A stretch of 63,976 nt of DNA, taken from Rhizobium sp. RU36D (GTDB taxonomy: Bacteria; Pseudomonadota; Alphaproteobacteria; Rhizobiales; Rhizobiaceae). The translations under genes were made by a program, and so were the position numbers. Numbering within the stretch: position 1 is the first letter of the stretch; every line of letters begins with the position of its first letter. Of the stretch, positions 1 through 7,820 are shown piece after piece. Under the pieces are notes generated by a model. That model was not told the origin of the DNA, made no database searches, and saw nothing but the letters and a program-made list of their open reading frames with translations. The stretch spans positions 1-63,976 of the forward strand of contig NZ_FWXU01000032.1 in assembly GCF_900176345.1 (NCBI RefSeq), given 5' to 3'.

Positions 1-20
1 CACCGATCACCTCCTCAGAC
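1..20 (-). promoter_or_regulatory. possible RBS and GTG start of a gene leaving the window
   Basis: On the minus strand this edge reads AGGAGGTGATC (positions 15 to 5), an almost complete anti-16S complement, followed six bases after AGGAGG by GTG (3 to 1). This looks like the translation start of a minus-strand gene lying outside the window. From the usual pcaDCHGB order it could be pcaB, but nothing of its protein is visible. Positions 21-197 hold no gene that I can support. Confidence 0.3.
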
Positions 21-197
21 CCCCGCCAGACAAACCCAAAAACCACAACCAGTTGGTCTTCAAATGGACCGGAAATTAAACCGGACAGCAGTGGGTCAAG
101 CCCGACCATGACGTCGTGAATGGGGTGCCCGACAGCGATCGACAGGGACCCAAGAACCGGCACTGTCTTCAAGACACCACTAGCACTTTTCCGCACC

Positions 198-815
198 TCA
201 GATGTCGAAGAACACCGTCTCGTTCTCACCCTGAAGGTGAATGTTGAACGTATAGGTCTTGCCTTCCCTTTGAGCGATCAGCGTGGGCACGCGAACCTTG
301 TGCTCAATGCGCGTCAGGATCGGGTCCTCGGCATTAGCCGCTTCTTCGTCACCGAAATACATGCGGGTCTGAAGACCGATATTGATGCCGCGGGCGACCA
401 CCCAGAAGGTGATGTGGGGCGCCATCAGGCGGCCGTCGCGGAAGGGCACGCGGCCGGGCTTGATCGTTTCGAAAACAAACTCGCCGGTCGCCATGTCGCC
501 GGGGCAGCGGGCCCAGCCGAAGAATTCGGGATCGGCCTTGCCGCGGGTCTCCGAGGGGCTCTGGTAGAAACCATCGGCATCGGCCTGCCAGATCTCAATC
601 AGCGCGTCCTTCAGCGCCGTTCCGGTGCCGTCGAAGACGTAGCCGCGGACCGTGATGCGCTCGCCCTTGGTCTTGTCGTTATAGAGCGGGCCGGAACCGA
701 GATCGGTTTCGAAAATGCCATGGATGCCCGAGAAATTCGGCGTGCAGCCGATATGGACGTAGGGACCAGCGGTCTGGGAGGCCGATTCCTTGAGATAGCC
801 GAGCGGTTGGACCAT
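198..815 (-). CDS. pcaG: protocatechuate 3,4-dioxygenase, alpha subunit
   Basis: This is the alpha chain of the intradiol ring-cleaving dioxygenase that converts protocatechuate to 3-carboxy-cis,cis-muconate in the cytoplasm. The 205-residue length is normal for PcaG. The family's N-terminal SQTAGPYVHIG stretch is at residues 13-23. The intradiol dioxygenase fold follows, without the full set of iron ligands, as expected for alpha chains. Its ATG lies two bases after the pcaH stop, so the two subunits are almost certainly co-translated. It is the last pca gene visible in the pcaD-pcaC-pcaH-pcaG unit. PcaQ, encoded divergently upstream, is the expected activator. Confidence 0.95.
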   Translation of the reverse strand: MVQPLGYLKESASQTAGPYVHIGCTPNFSGIHGIFETDLGSGPLYNDKTKGERITVRGYVFDGTGTALKDALIEIWQADADGFYQSPSETRGKADPEFFGWARCPGDMATGEFVFETIKPGRVPFRDGRLMAPHITFWVVARGINIGLQTRMYFGDEEAANAEDPILTRIEHKVRVPTLIAQREGKTYTFNIHLQGENETVFFDI

Positions 816-816
816 G

Positions 817-1557
817 TCAGTTGCCCTCCTTGCGGTTTTCGAAGAATGTCGAGCGGCGGCCGCGCAGCACGATGTCGAACTTGTAGGCGCGCATGTCGTG
901 CGGGATGGTGTTGTTCATGTCCAGCGGCGCGATCAGGCGCTTGATCGCCTCCTCGTCCGGGATCGTCTTGACGATGGGACAAATCCAGATCAGCGGATCG
1001 CCCTCGAAATACATCTGGGTGATCAGGCGCTGGGCAAAACCATGGCCGAAGACCGAGAAGTGGATATGGGCCGGGCGCCAGTCATTCACACCGTTCGGCC
1101 AGGGATAAGGACCGGGCTGGATGGTCTTGAACCAGTAATAGCCGTTTTCATCCGTGATGGTGCGGCCGACGCCACCGAAATTCGGGTCGAGCGGTGCCAG
1201 ATAGGTTTCCTTCTTGTGGCGATAGCGGCCGCCGGCATTGGCCTGCCAGAACTCCACTAGAGCGCCATCAACGCCCTTACCGCGCTCGTCCAGCACGCGA
1301 CCATGCACCAGGATACGCGGACCAACAGGCATTTCGCCGGGCTTGGCGTAGTTCAGGATCAGGTCGTTGTCCAACTCGTTCAGCATGTTGTGGCCGAAGA
1401 CCGGGCCGGTGATCTCGCTCTTGGTGCCGTCGAGCGAGAGCAGGGCGCGCTGCGGCGAGCGCAGCACCGAGGTCTTGTACCAGGGGGTATAGGCGGCGGG
1501 ATGCATATCCCGGTCGCGCTGAAAGAAGCCGCCCGTCTCGGGCATCGTATTCTTCAT
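817..1557 (-). CDS. pcaH: protocatechuate 3,4-dioxygenase, beta subunit
   Basis: This is the catalytic beta chain of protocatechuate 3,4-dioxygenase. Non-heme Fe(III) ligands can be assigned by alignment to the Pseudomonas enzyme with an offset of four: Tyr112, Tyr151, His164 and His166 (in WRPAHIHF), with Arg161 nearby. The 246-residue length fits PcaH. The start ATG overlaps the pcaC stop by four bases (ATGA), which suggests translational coupling. A second in-frame ATG at codon 5 is an alternative start. Partner of PcaG; all ligand residues are present, so an active enzyme is expected. Confidence 0.96.
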   Translation of the reverse strand: MKNTMPETGGFFQRDRDMHPAAYTPWYKTSVLRSPQRALLSLDGTKSEITGPVFGHNMLNELDNDLILNYAKPGEMPVGPRILVHGRVLDERGKGVDGALVEFWQANAGGRYRHKKETYLAPLDPNFGGVGRTITDENGYYWFKTIQPGPYPWPNGVNDWRPAHIHFSVFGHGFAQRLITQMYFEGDPLIWICPIVKTIPDEEAIKRLIAPLDMNNTIPHDMRAYKFDIVLRGRRSTFFENRKEGN

Positions 1558-1967
1558 CGTGTCTCCTCCACGTTCTGTTCCTGCTCCATCTGCTGCAGGG
1601 TAGCCTTGGCGATCTTGATGGCGTGGTTGGCGGCCGGGACACCCGCATAGATGGCCACATGCAGCATGGCCTCCATGATGTCTTCCTTCGTCGCGCCGGT
1701 ATTTGCGGTGGCCCTGACATGCATGGCCACCTCGTCGTGATGCCCAAGGGCCGCCAGCAGCGCGATCGTCACCATGGACCGCTCCCGCTTGGTCCAGTGG
1801 GGCCGGGACCAGACATGGCCCCAGGCCGCCTCGGTGATCAGGTCCTGGAACGGCTCGTCGAACGGCGTCTTGTTCTTCTGCGCCTGGTCCACATAGCTTT
1901 CGCCGAGGACGCTGCGGCGCGTTGCCATGCCTTCAACGTATCGTGCGGATTTTTCCTGATCACCCAT
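1554..1967 (-). CDS. pcaC: 4-carboxymuconolactone decarboxylase
   Basis: A 137-residue member of the carboxymuconolactone decarboxylase (AhpD-like) family. It turns 4-carboxymuconolactone into beta-ketoadipate enol-lactone. The family core spans about residues 40-125 and includes the helix with TIALLAALGHHDE and the GATKEDIMEAMLH segment. It is a stand-alone PcaC, not fused to PcaD as in some actinobacteria. It sits eight bases downstream of pcaD and overlaps pcaH by four bases, which places it inside a tight catabolic operon. Confidence 0.95.
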   Translation of the reverse strand: MGDQEKSARYVEGMATRRSVLGESYVDQAQKNKTPFDEPFQDLITEAAWGHVWSRPHWTKRERSMVTIALLAALGHHDEVAMHVRATANTGATKEDIMEAMLHVAIYAGVPAANHAIKIAKATLQQMEQEQNVEETR

Positions 1968-1975
1968 GCCGGCTT

Positions 1976-2764
1976 TTATCCCTTCTTGATGAATGTTTGC
2001 AGCAGTGCGGCCAGCTTTTCCGGCTGCTCGACGCAGGGAATGTGGCCGCAGCCTTCAATGATCTCCAGCTTTGCCCCCGGAATGGCCGCAGCTGTTGCAC
2101 GGATCAGGTCCGGCGGGGTGGCACCATCCTGGTCGCCGCCGATGCACAGCACCGGCACGGTGATGGTGGCGGCGCCATCGGAGTAATCCGTATCCCGGAT
2201 GGAGGCGCAGGTGCTGATGTAACCCTGAGCCGGCTGCCGCTCCATCATAAGGCGATAGCCGCCCAGTTCATCCGGCCGCTCCTCATGGAAATCAGGCGTG
2301 AACCAGCGCTGCATGACGCTTTCGCCAATGCTGGCCAAGCCACCCTTTTCGACGGCCTCGATACGCGCATTCCAGGTATCGGCCGTGCCGATCTTCGGCG
2401 CTGTATTGGAGAGCACGAGCTTCTTCACCAGTTCGGGACGCTTCTTCCAGAGACCCTGGACGATGAGGCCCCCAACGGACAGGCCGACAAAGGTTGCCTT
2501 CTTGATTTCGAGATAGTCGACGATGCCGATCAGATCATCGACCAGGTCATCCATGGTGAAGGGACCATCGCCCAGACCTGTCAGGCCATGGCCGCGGCTA
2601 TCATAGAGCAGGACCGAGACATCGTCGCTCAACTCATCGAACAGCGGCAGCCAGATGCGAAAATCGGTTCCGAGCGAGTTCGAGAAGACCAGGAGATTCC
2701 TGGCGTTAGGCTCGCCGATCAGTTCGTAATGGACGGTGATACCGTTGATTTCAGCGAATGCCAT
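1976..2764 (-). CDS. pcaD: 3-oxoadipate enol-lactonase
   Basis: An alpha/beta-hydrolase of 262 residues that hydrolyses beta-ketoadipate enol-lactone to beta-ketoadipate. The nucleophile is Ser96 in GLSVGG. The catalytic His lies in GCGHIP near residue 240. The oxyanion region (FSNSLGTD) and the YDSRGHG motif are both present. It is the first gene of the minus-strand pca unit. The intergenic region to pcaQ (2765-2858) should hold its promoter and the PcaQ operator. Confidence 0.94.
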   Translation of the reverse strand: MAFAEINGITVHYELIGEPNARNLLVFSNSLGTDFRIWLPLFDELSDDVSVLLYDSRGHGLTGLGDGPFTMDDLVDDLIGIVDYLEIKKATFVGLSVGGLIVQGLWKKRPELVKKLVLSNTAPKIGTADTWNARIEAVEKGGLASIGESVMQRWFTPDFHEERPDELGGYRLMMERQPAQGYISTCASIRDTDYSDGAATITVPVLCIGGDQDGATPPDLIRATAAAIPGAKLEIIEGCGHIPCVEQPEKLAALLQTFIKKG

Positions 2765-2837
2765 GGGTTTTTCCTCTCCTGATCAGGACGTTATTCGATG
2801 CATTTTGATCGGTAAAATGATATTTATGCCCAAACCC

Positions 2838-2854
2838 ATAACCAAACTGGCATG
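2838..2854. promoter_or_regulatory. candidate PcaQ operator between pcaD and pcaQ
   Basis: An ATAACC half-site at 2838-2843 is followed by an imperfect complementary half around TGGCATG (2848-2854), within the 94-base divergent intergenic region. From memory, the Sinorhizobium PcaQ site is ATAACC-N4-GGTTAA. The left half matches exactly and the right half is poor. Position relative to pcaD fits an LTTR activation site. Weak but well placed. Confidence 0.35.
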
Positions 2855-2858
2855 AATT

Positions 2859-3782
2859 GTGGATTCTAGGGTCAAGTTCAGACATCTTCAGACCTTTCTT
2901 GAGGTAGCCCGGCAGCGCAGTGTCGGCAAGGCGGCGGATGCGCTCGCCATCACCCAGCCCGCGGTGTCGCGCACGCTACGCGAACTGGAGGAGATCCTGG
3001 GTGCTCCGCTTTTCGAAAAGGACGGGCGCGGCATCCGCCTGTCCCATCTCGGGGAGATTTTCCTGCGCCATGCGGCGGAAAGCCTGGCGGCCGTGCGGCG
3101 CGGACTGGATTCGGTGGCGCTCGCGCAGCGCACGGAGGGGCCGCCGGTCCGGATCGGGACGCTGCCGACGGCCTCTGCCACCTTCATGCCCGATGTCGTC
3201 GCGCAGTTCCTCGCCGCTGGCACCGGCAGCCAGGTGACCATCGTCTCCGGCGATAACAAGGTGTTGCTGGATGGATTGAGGACCGGAGACCTGGACATGG
3301 TCGTGGGGCGCCTGGGGGCGCCTGAGCGCATGGCGGGGCTGACCTTCGAGCCGCTTTACAGCGAGGAAGTCGCGATCGTCGTCGGCCTTCATCATCCGCT
3401 GGTGGCGCGTCGCAATTTCACGCTAAGCGCGCTTGCCGACTATACCGTCCTGATGCCGCCCCATGGCTCGGTCATCCGGCCGTTCGTGGACCGGCTGTTG
3501 CTGACTCACGGCATTCCGGAATTGCCGCGCACCATCGAGACGGTATCGGACCCGTTCGGACGCGCCTTCATTGCCAGGCACGACGCCGCCTGGATCATCT
3601 CGCGCGGCGTGGTGGAGAACGACCTTGCGGAGGGACGTTTCGTCGCGCTGCCCGTCGACATGAGCGAAACGCGCGGCGCGGTCGGCCTGACCATCCGGGC
3701 CGGCCTGGAGCCAAGCCCTTCGCTTGCGCTGATGCGACAGGTGATCCGCGACCAAGTCGCGGCCCGCTCCGGCCGCTTCTGA
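2859..3782 (+). CDS. pcaQ: LysR-type regulator of the pca genes
   Basis: A 307-residue LysR-family regulator, with a winged helix-turn-helix at about residues 1-65 (GKAADALAITQPAVSRTLRELE) and a LysR substrate-binding domain after it. Divergent orientation to pcaDCHG is the standard PcaQ arrangement in rhizobia, where it activates the operon in response to beta-carboxymuconate or a close intermediate. The start is GTG: an in-frame stop directly upstream (TGA at 2853-2855) leaves no earlier start. The gene converges on polA with 17 bases between the stops. Confidence 0.92.
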   Translation: MDSRVKFRHLQTFLEVARQRSVGKAADALAITQPAVSRTLRELEEILGAPLFEKDGRGIRLSHLGEIFLRHAAESLAAVRRGLDSVALAQRTEGPPVRIGTLPTASATFMPDVVAQFLAAGTGSQVTIVSGDNKVLLDGLRTGDLDMVVGRLGAPERMAGLTFEPLYSEEVAIVVGLHHPLVARRNFTLSALADYTVLMPPHGSVIRPFVDRLLLTHGIPELPRTIETVSDPFGRAFIARHDAAWIISRGVVENDLAEGRFVALPVDMSETRGAVGLTIRAGLEPSPSLALMRQVIRDQVAARSGRF

Positions 3783-3802
3783 CGGCGTCGGGCCTGCCGT
3801 CA
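3780..3802. terminator. hairpin shared by the pcaQ and polA stop codons
   Basis: TGACGGC (3780-3786) and GCCGTCA (3796-3802) form a perfect 7-bp stem with a 9-base loop. The pcaQ TGA and the polA TGA are the two ends of this palindrome. No U-run follows on either side, so intrinsic termination would be weak. It lies between convergent genes. Confidence 0.4.
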
Positions 3803-6784
3803 GTGGGCCTCATCCCAATTGTGCGCCGCGCGGGCATCGACCTTCAGCGGTACCTTCATGAAAATGGCCGGCATGGCGGCATGCTCCATGACCTGGACCA
3901 CGAGCGGCAGTGTCGCCTCGATCGCCTCGTCCTCGACTTCGAAGATCAGTTCGTCATGGACCTGCAGCAGCATGCGCGCACGCTCTGCAAGACCGGCCTC
4001 GACCAGCGCCGGCTCGACGCGGATCATGGCGCGGCGAATGATATCGGCGGCCGAGCCCTGGATCGGCGCATTGATCGCCGCACGCTCGTTGAACGCTCTG
4101 ACAGAAGGATTGGAGGAGCGGATTTCCGGGTAATGCGCCCGGCGGCCGAAGATCGTTTCGACATAGCCCTTGTCCCGTGCAAAGGCCTTGGTCTGCTCCA
4201 TGTAGTCCTTGATTCCTGGGAAGCGCTCGAAATATTTCTTGATGTAGTCCCCGGCTTCCGACCGCTCAATCGACAATTGGTTGGCGAGGCCGAAGGCCGA
4301 AATGCCGTAGATGATGCCGAAATTGATCGCCTTGGCCCGGCGTCGGACTTCCGACGGCATGCCTTCAACCGGTACGCCGAACATTTCCGATGCCGTCATG
4401 GCATGAATGTCGATACCATCGGCAAAGGCCTGGCGAAGCTGCGGAATGTCGGCGACATGGGCGAGCACGCGCAGTTCGATCTGGCTGTAGTCGGCAGAGA
4501 GCAGCTTGTGGCCCGGCGTAGATATGAAAGCCGTCCTGATCTTGCGGCCTTCCGCCGTGCGAATCGGGATGTTCTGCAGGTTCGGCTCTGACGAGGACAG
4601 ACGGCCTGTCGTGGTCGAGGCCAGCGCATAGGAGGTATGGACCCGCTTGGTCTGCGGATGCACATAGCCCGGTAGCGCATCGGTATAGGTGGATTTGAGC
4701 TTGGTCAGCTGGCGCCAGTCGACGATCTTGCGCGGCAGCGGCATTCCCTCAGCGGCGAGATCCTCCAGCACGGAAGCCGAGGTGGACCATTGCCCGGTCT
4801 TGGTTTTCGATCCGCCCGGCAGCCCCATCTTGCCGAACAGGATGTCGCCGAGCTGCTTGGGCGAGCCGATGTTGAAGCGTTCGCCGGCCAGACCATAGAC
4901 CTCGTCCTCGACGGCGGCTGCCTTCTGGGCAAGCTCGCCTGACAAGCGCGACAGGATCTGCCGATCGACGGTGATCCCGCGCTCCTCCATGCGCGCCAGC
5001 ACCGGCACCAGCGGCCGCTCCAGCCGTTCATAGACAGTGGTCAATCGGTTCGCCGCCAATTGCGGCTTCAGCACCAGCCAAAGCCGTAGCGTCACATCGG
5101 CATCCTCGGCGGCATAGGCTGTCGCCCGGTCGATATCGACGAGATCGAAAGTGACCGAGGACTTGCCCGTGCCGGCGACGTCCTTGTAGGCGATCGGCTT
5201 GTGGCCGAGCCAGCGTTCGGACAGGCTGTCCATGCCATGGGTGCCCTTGCCGGCTTCCACCACATAGGACATGAGCATGGTGTCGTCGAAGCTTTCGATC
5301 GTGATGCCGTAGCGCAGCATCAGCAGGTAGTCGTATTTCAGGTTCTGGGCGATCTTCAGGACGGATTTGTCTTCCAGCAGCCCCTTCAGCTCGGCGAGCG
5401 CATCGCCAAGGGGGATCTGTCCCTCGGCCAGACCGCCGCCGAGCAGGTCTCCATGTCCGGTCTTGTGCAGCAGGGGCACATAAGCCGCCTTGATGCTGGT
5501 CTTGCTGGCCGGCACGGTGTTGTCTACCAGCGCCAGCGAGAAGCCCACCAGTTCCGCCTGCATCGGATCCAGGGAGGTGGTTTCGGTATCGAAAGCCACG
5601 ACCCCAGCCTCGGACGCCAGGGTGATCCAGAGCTTCAGCGTTTCCAGGTCACGGATCGTGGCATAGGAGGTAACATCGATCGGCTGGCTGCCGAAGGCCT
5701 CGGCGCGCGCCTTGGCGAGATCCGCCGGCGTCAGTCCGTCATCGCCGCCCTTCTCTTGGGCCTCGGAAGCCACGACGGCGACATCACCGGCCTTGGCGAC
5801 AGGCACTCCTGTCCCGGCAGCATCGAGATCGGGACCATGGGCGGTATCGGCGCGCTCGACCGGCACATCCGCCGCCTCGACGGCGCTGGCATCGGCACCC
5901 GTTGCCTCGGCAACGCGGCGGGTCAGGGTCGTGAATTCCATGGCCTTGAGGAAGGCGATCAGCTTCGGCCCATCCTGCGGCTCCAGCGTCAGGGCATCAA
6001 GAGCCATGTCCAGCGGCACGTCGGTGCGCAGTTCCACCAGCTTGCGCGAAATGCGCGCGAGTTCCGCATTGGCGATGATGTTTTCGCGGCGCTTCTGCTG
6101 CTTGATCTCGCCGGCGCGGGCCAGGAGTGTTTCCAAGTCGCCGAATTCTTCCAGCAGCTGGGCTGCGGTCTTGGGGCCAATACCGGGAATGCCGGGCACA
6201 TTGTCGACGGAATCGCCGACCATGGCCTGAAGGTCGATCATCTTTTCCGGCGGCACGCCCCATTTCTCGATGACATCGGGAATGCCGATCTGCTTGTCCT
6301 TCATCGCGTCGTACATATGCACATTCGGCGTGACGAGCTGCATCAGGTCCTTGTCGGAGGAGATGATGGTGACGTCCGCGCCGATCGCCTCGGCGGCGCG
6401 GGCATAGGTTGCGATGATATCGTCGGCCTCGAAACCCTCGGTTTCGATGCAGGGCAGGTTGAAGGCGCGGGTCGCATGGCGGATCAGGCCGAATTGCGGG
6501 ATAAGATCTTCCGGCGGCGCCGAGCGGTTCGCCTTGTAGAGGTCGTAAAGCTCATTGCGGAACGTCTTCGAGGAATAGTCGAAGATGACAGCGAAATGGG
6601 TCGGCGTCACGCCCACGTCGGTATTGCGGGCATCCCGCAACAGCTTCCACAACATGTTGCAAAAGCCAGAGACCGCATTGACGGGCAGGCCGTCGGACTT
6701 GCGGTTCAGCGGCGGGATGGCATGGAAGGCACGGAAGATGAAACCGGAGCCGTCCACGAGGAAGAGATGATCGCCTTTTTTCAT
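3800..6784 (-). CDS. polA: DNA polymerase I
   Basis: A 994-residue full-length Pol I for Okazaki-fragment processing and repair synthesis. The N-terminal 5'-3' exonuclease covers about residues 5-290. A low-complexity acidic linker follows at roughly 295-360. The 3'-5' proofreading exonuclease comes next, with its DTE motif at Asp399/Glu401, so proofreading looks intact. The polymerase domain has motif A (DYSQIELR, Asp765), the O-helix (RRRAKAINFGIIYG) and motif C (QVHDEL, Asp944). The ATG giving MKKGDHLFLVDGSG is preferred over an ATG 12 codons upstream because family members begin there. Confidence 0.97.
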   Translation of the reverse strand: MKKGDHLFLVDGSGFIFRAFHAIPPLNRKSDGLPVNAVSGFCNMLWKLLRDARNTDVGVTPTHFAVIFDYSSKTFRNELYDLYKANRSAPPEDLIPQFGLIRHATRAFNLPCIETEGFEADDIIATYARAAEAIGADVTIISSDKDLMQLVTPNVHMYDAMKDKQIGIPDVIEKWGVPPEKMIDLQAMVGDSVDNVPGIPGIGPKTAAQLLEEFGDLETLLARAGEIKQQKRRENIIANAELARISRKLVELRTDVPLDMALDALTLEPQDGPKLIAFLKAMEFTTLTRRVAEATGADASAVEAADVPVERADTAHGPDLDAAGTGVPVAKAGDVAVVASEAQEKGGDDGLTPADLAKARAEAFGSQPIDVTSYATIRDLETLKLWITLASEAGVVAFDTETTSLDPMQAELVGFSLALVDNTVPASKTSIKAAYVPLLHKTGHGDLLGGGLAEGQIPLGDALAELKGLLEDKSVLKIAQNLKYDYLLMLRYGITIESFDDTMLMSYVVEAGKGTHGMDSLSERWLGHKPIAYKDVAGTGKSSVTFDLVDIDRATAYAAEDADVTLRLWLVLKPQLAANRLTTVYERLERPLVPVLARMEERGITVDRQILSRLSGELAQKAAAVEDEVYGLAGERFNIGSPKQLGDILFGKMGLPGGSKTKTGQWSTSASVLEDLAAEGMPLPRKIVDWRQLTKLKSTYTDALPGYVHPQTKRVHTSYALASTTTGRLSSSEPNLQNIPIRTAEGRKIRTAFISTPGHKLLSADYSQIELRVLAHVADIPQLRQAFADGIDIHAMTASEMFGVPVEGMPSEVRRRAKAINFGIIYGISAFGLANQLSIERSEAGDYIKKYFERFPGIKDYMEQTKAFARDKGYVETIFGRRAHYPEIRSSNPSVRAFNERAAINAPIQGSAADIIRRAMIRVEPALVEAGLAERARMLLQVHDELIFEVEDEAIEATLPLVVQVMEHAAMPAIFMKVPLKVDARAAHNWDEAH

Positions 6785-7295
6785 GGGCAATGGATAGCGC
6801 GGGCGATCACGAACGTCCATCTAAACTTGGTTGCTGCATAATTCCTCAAATCGGAATCGATACAAGGTGAATTATGCAGCAGATATAAAGTCCTACAGTG
6901 AACCTTTGTGCGCCATACCTGGCGCACGGCGCTGTAGCCCACAGCGGCCGCTATCACAGCAACGTTACGAATTTGTAATCCGTGTTTCCCTTGAAAAAAC
7001 ACATTTCGCCGCTCATTTCATAGTCACCGGCGCCTGATCACGCCGCGGTTTGATGAAGGCTCGTCCCCCGCCGACATCAAACATGGACAAAGGCCTAATC
7101 CCCCCTCTCCGGGCCTTTGTTCTGCTATTGCAAGCCGTCATGGCCCGCCCCCAGGCCATGGCGGCCTTGCTGTTTTTGGGCGGCACCCTTCCGACCGCCA
7201 AATGCGCCCGCCCCGTACAAAAAAAGGCAGGCTGAAAATTGCATCGCTAGCAGTTGAATATTGTTCGAGGGGCCAAATCGGCTTATCCAGTTAAC
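6785..7295. other. polA-marR intergenic region with several hairpins
   Basis: This 510-base gap holds no convincing protein gene. It contains a perfect 8-bp hairpin (GTGCGCCA 6908-6915 with TGGCGCAC 6920-6927), a 6-bp hairpin (CGCTGT 6930-6935 with ACAGCG 6941-6946), and two further hairpins at 7049-7120 listed separately. The polA promoter must lie near 6790-6900. In Sinorhizobium meliloti, from memory, the tandem sRNAs AbcR1 and AbcR2 sit between polA and a MarR gene, so this is the syntenic position. Confidence 0.5.
7049..7120 (+). ncRNA. candidate sRNA: two adjacent hairpins with C-rich loops
   Basis: TTTGATG (7049-7055) pairs with CATCAAA (7075-7081). Six bases on, ACAAAGGCC (7087-7095) pairs perfectly with GGCCTTTGT (7112-7120). 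Read on the plus strand, both loops are C-rich (CGTCCCCCGCC and CCCCCCTCTCC), which could bind Shine-Dalgarno sequences as in the alphaproteobacterial AbcR (alpha-r15) family. A poor -35 (CTTGAA, 6990-6995) is upstream. There is no clean U-run, and I cannot confirm family membership or exact ends. Neighbours polA and marR are the AbcR flanks in S. meliloti. Confidence 0.38.
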
Positions 7296-7727
7296 ATGAG
7301 CTTCAACCGCACGGATTCGCCGACTTATCTAGCCAGTCAGCTGGCGCGGGGCTTCTCCCGGGCGCTGCAGATGCGCGCGGCGCGGCTTGGCTTTTCTCCC
7401 GGCCAGTTTCCCATCCTGCTGGAGCTTTGGACCGAGGAAGGCCTCACGCAAAAGCAGCTTCTGGAACGCGTCGACGTCGAGCAGGCGACCATGGCCAATA
7501 CGCTGGCCCGGATGGAGCGCGACGGCCTCATCGAGCGCAAGCCGCATCCCAAGGACAAGCGGGCGCAACTGGTTTATCTGACCGACAAGGCGCGCTCCAT
7601 GAAGGACGAAGCGCTGGCCGCCGCCGCAGAGGCCGACCAGTCGCTGTTCCAGGGCTTTCGCCGGTTCGAAAAGGAACTGATGCTGGAATATATCCGCTGG
7701 GCGATCGAGAACGCCCGCAAGCTCTGA
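7296..7727 (+). CDS. MarR-family transcriptional regulator
   Basis: A 143-residue winged-helix regulator. The recognition region (LLERVDVEQATMANTLARM) and wing (KDKRAQLVYLT) lie at about residues 55-105, flanked by the dimerisation helices typical of MarR. The ATG at 7296 is preferred over an in-frame TTG at 7254, because the extra residues do not match the family. Ligand and targets cannot be read from sequence. It sits alone between the polA intergenic region and a dipeptidase gene on the same strand, 93 bases away. Confidence 0.88.
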   Translation: MSFNRTDSPTYLASQLARGFSRALQMRAARLGFSPGQFPILLELWTEEGLTQKQLLERVDVEQATMANTLARMERDGLIERKPHPKDKRAQLVYLTDKARSMKDEALAAAAEADQSLFQGFRRFEKELMLEYIRWAIENARKL

Positions 7728-7820
7728 AGCTTCAGCCAGCAGATTCTCATGCCCCTCCCTCGCATCTCGGACAGCTTTGAACTATCGTCCGCGCAAATCA
7801 GTGCAGCCTGGGATTATGAG

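Noticed and set aside
5201..6841. 546-codon plus-strand frame across polA
   Set aside because: It lies wholly opposite polA, has His/Gly/Arg/Asp-rich low-complexity translation typical of a high-GC antisense frame, and no domain that I recognise.
7050..7235. 61-codon frame in the polA-marR gap
   Set aside because: It runs through the two hairpins, lacks a ribosome-binding site and has Pro/Ala-rich translation; an RNA gene is more likely.
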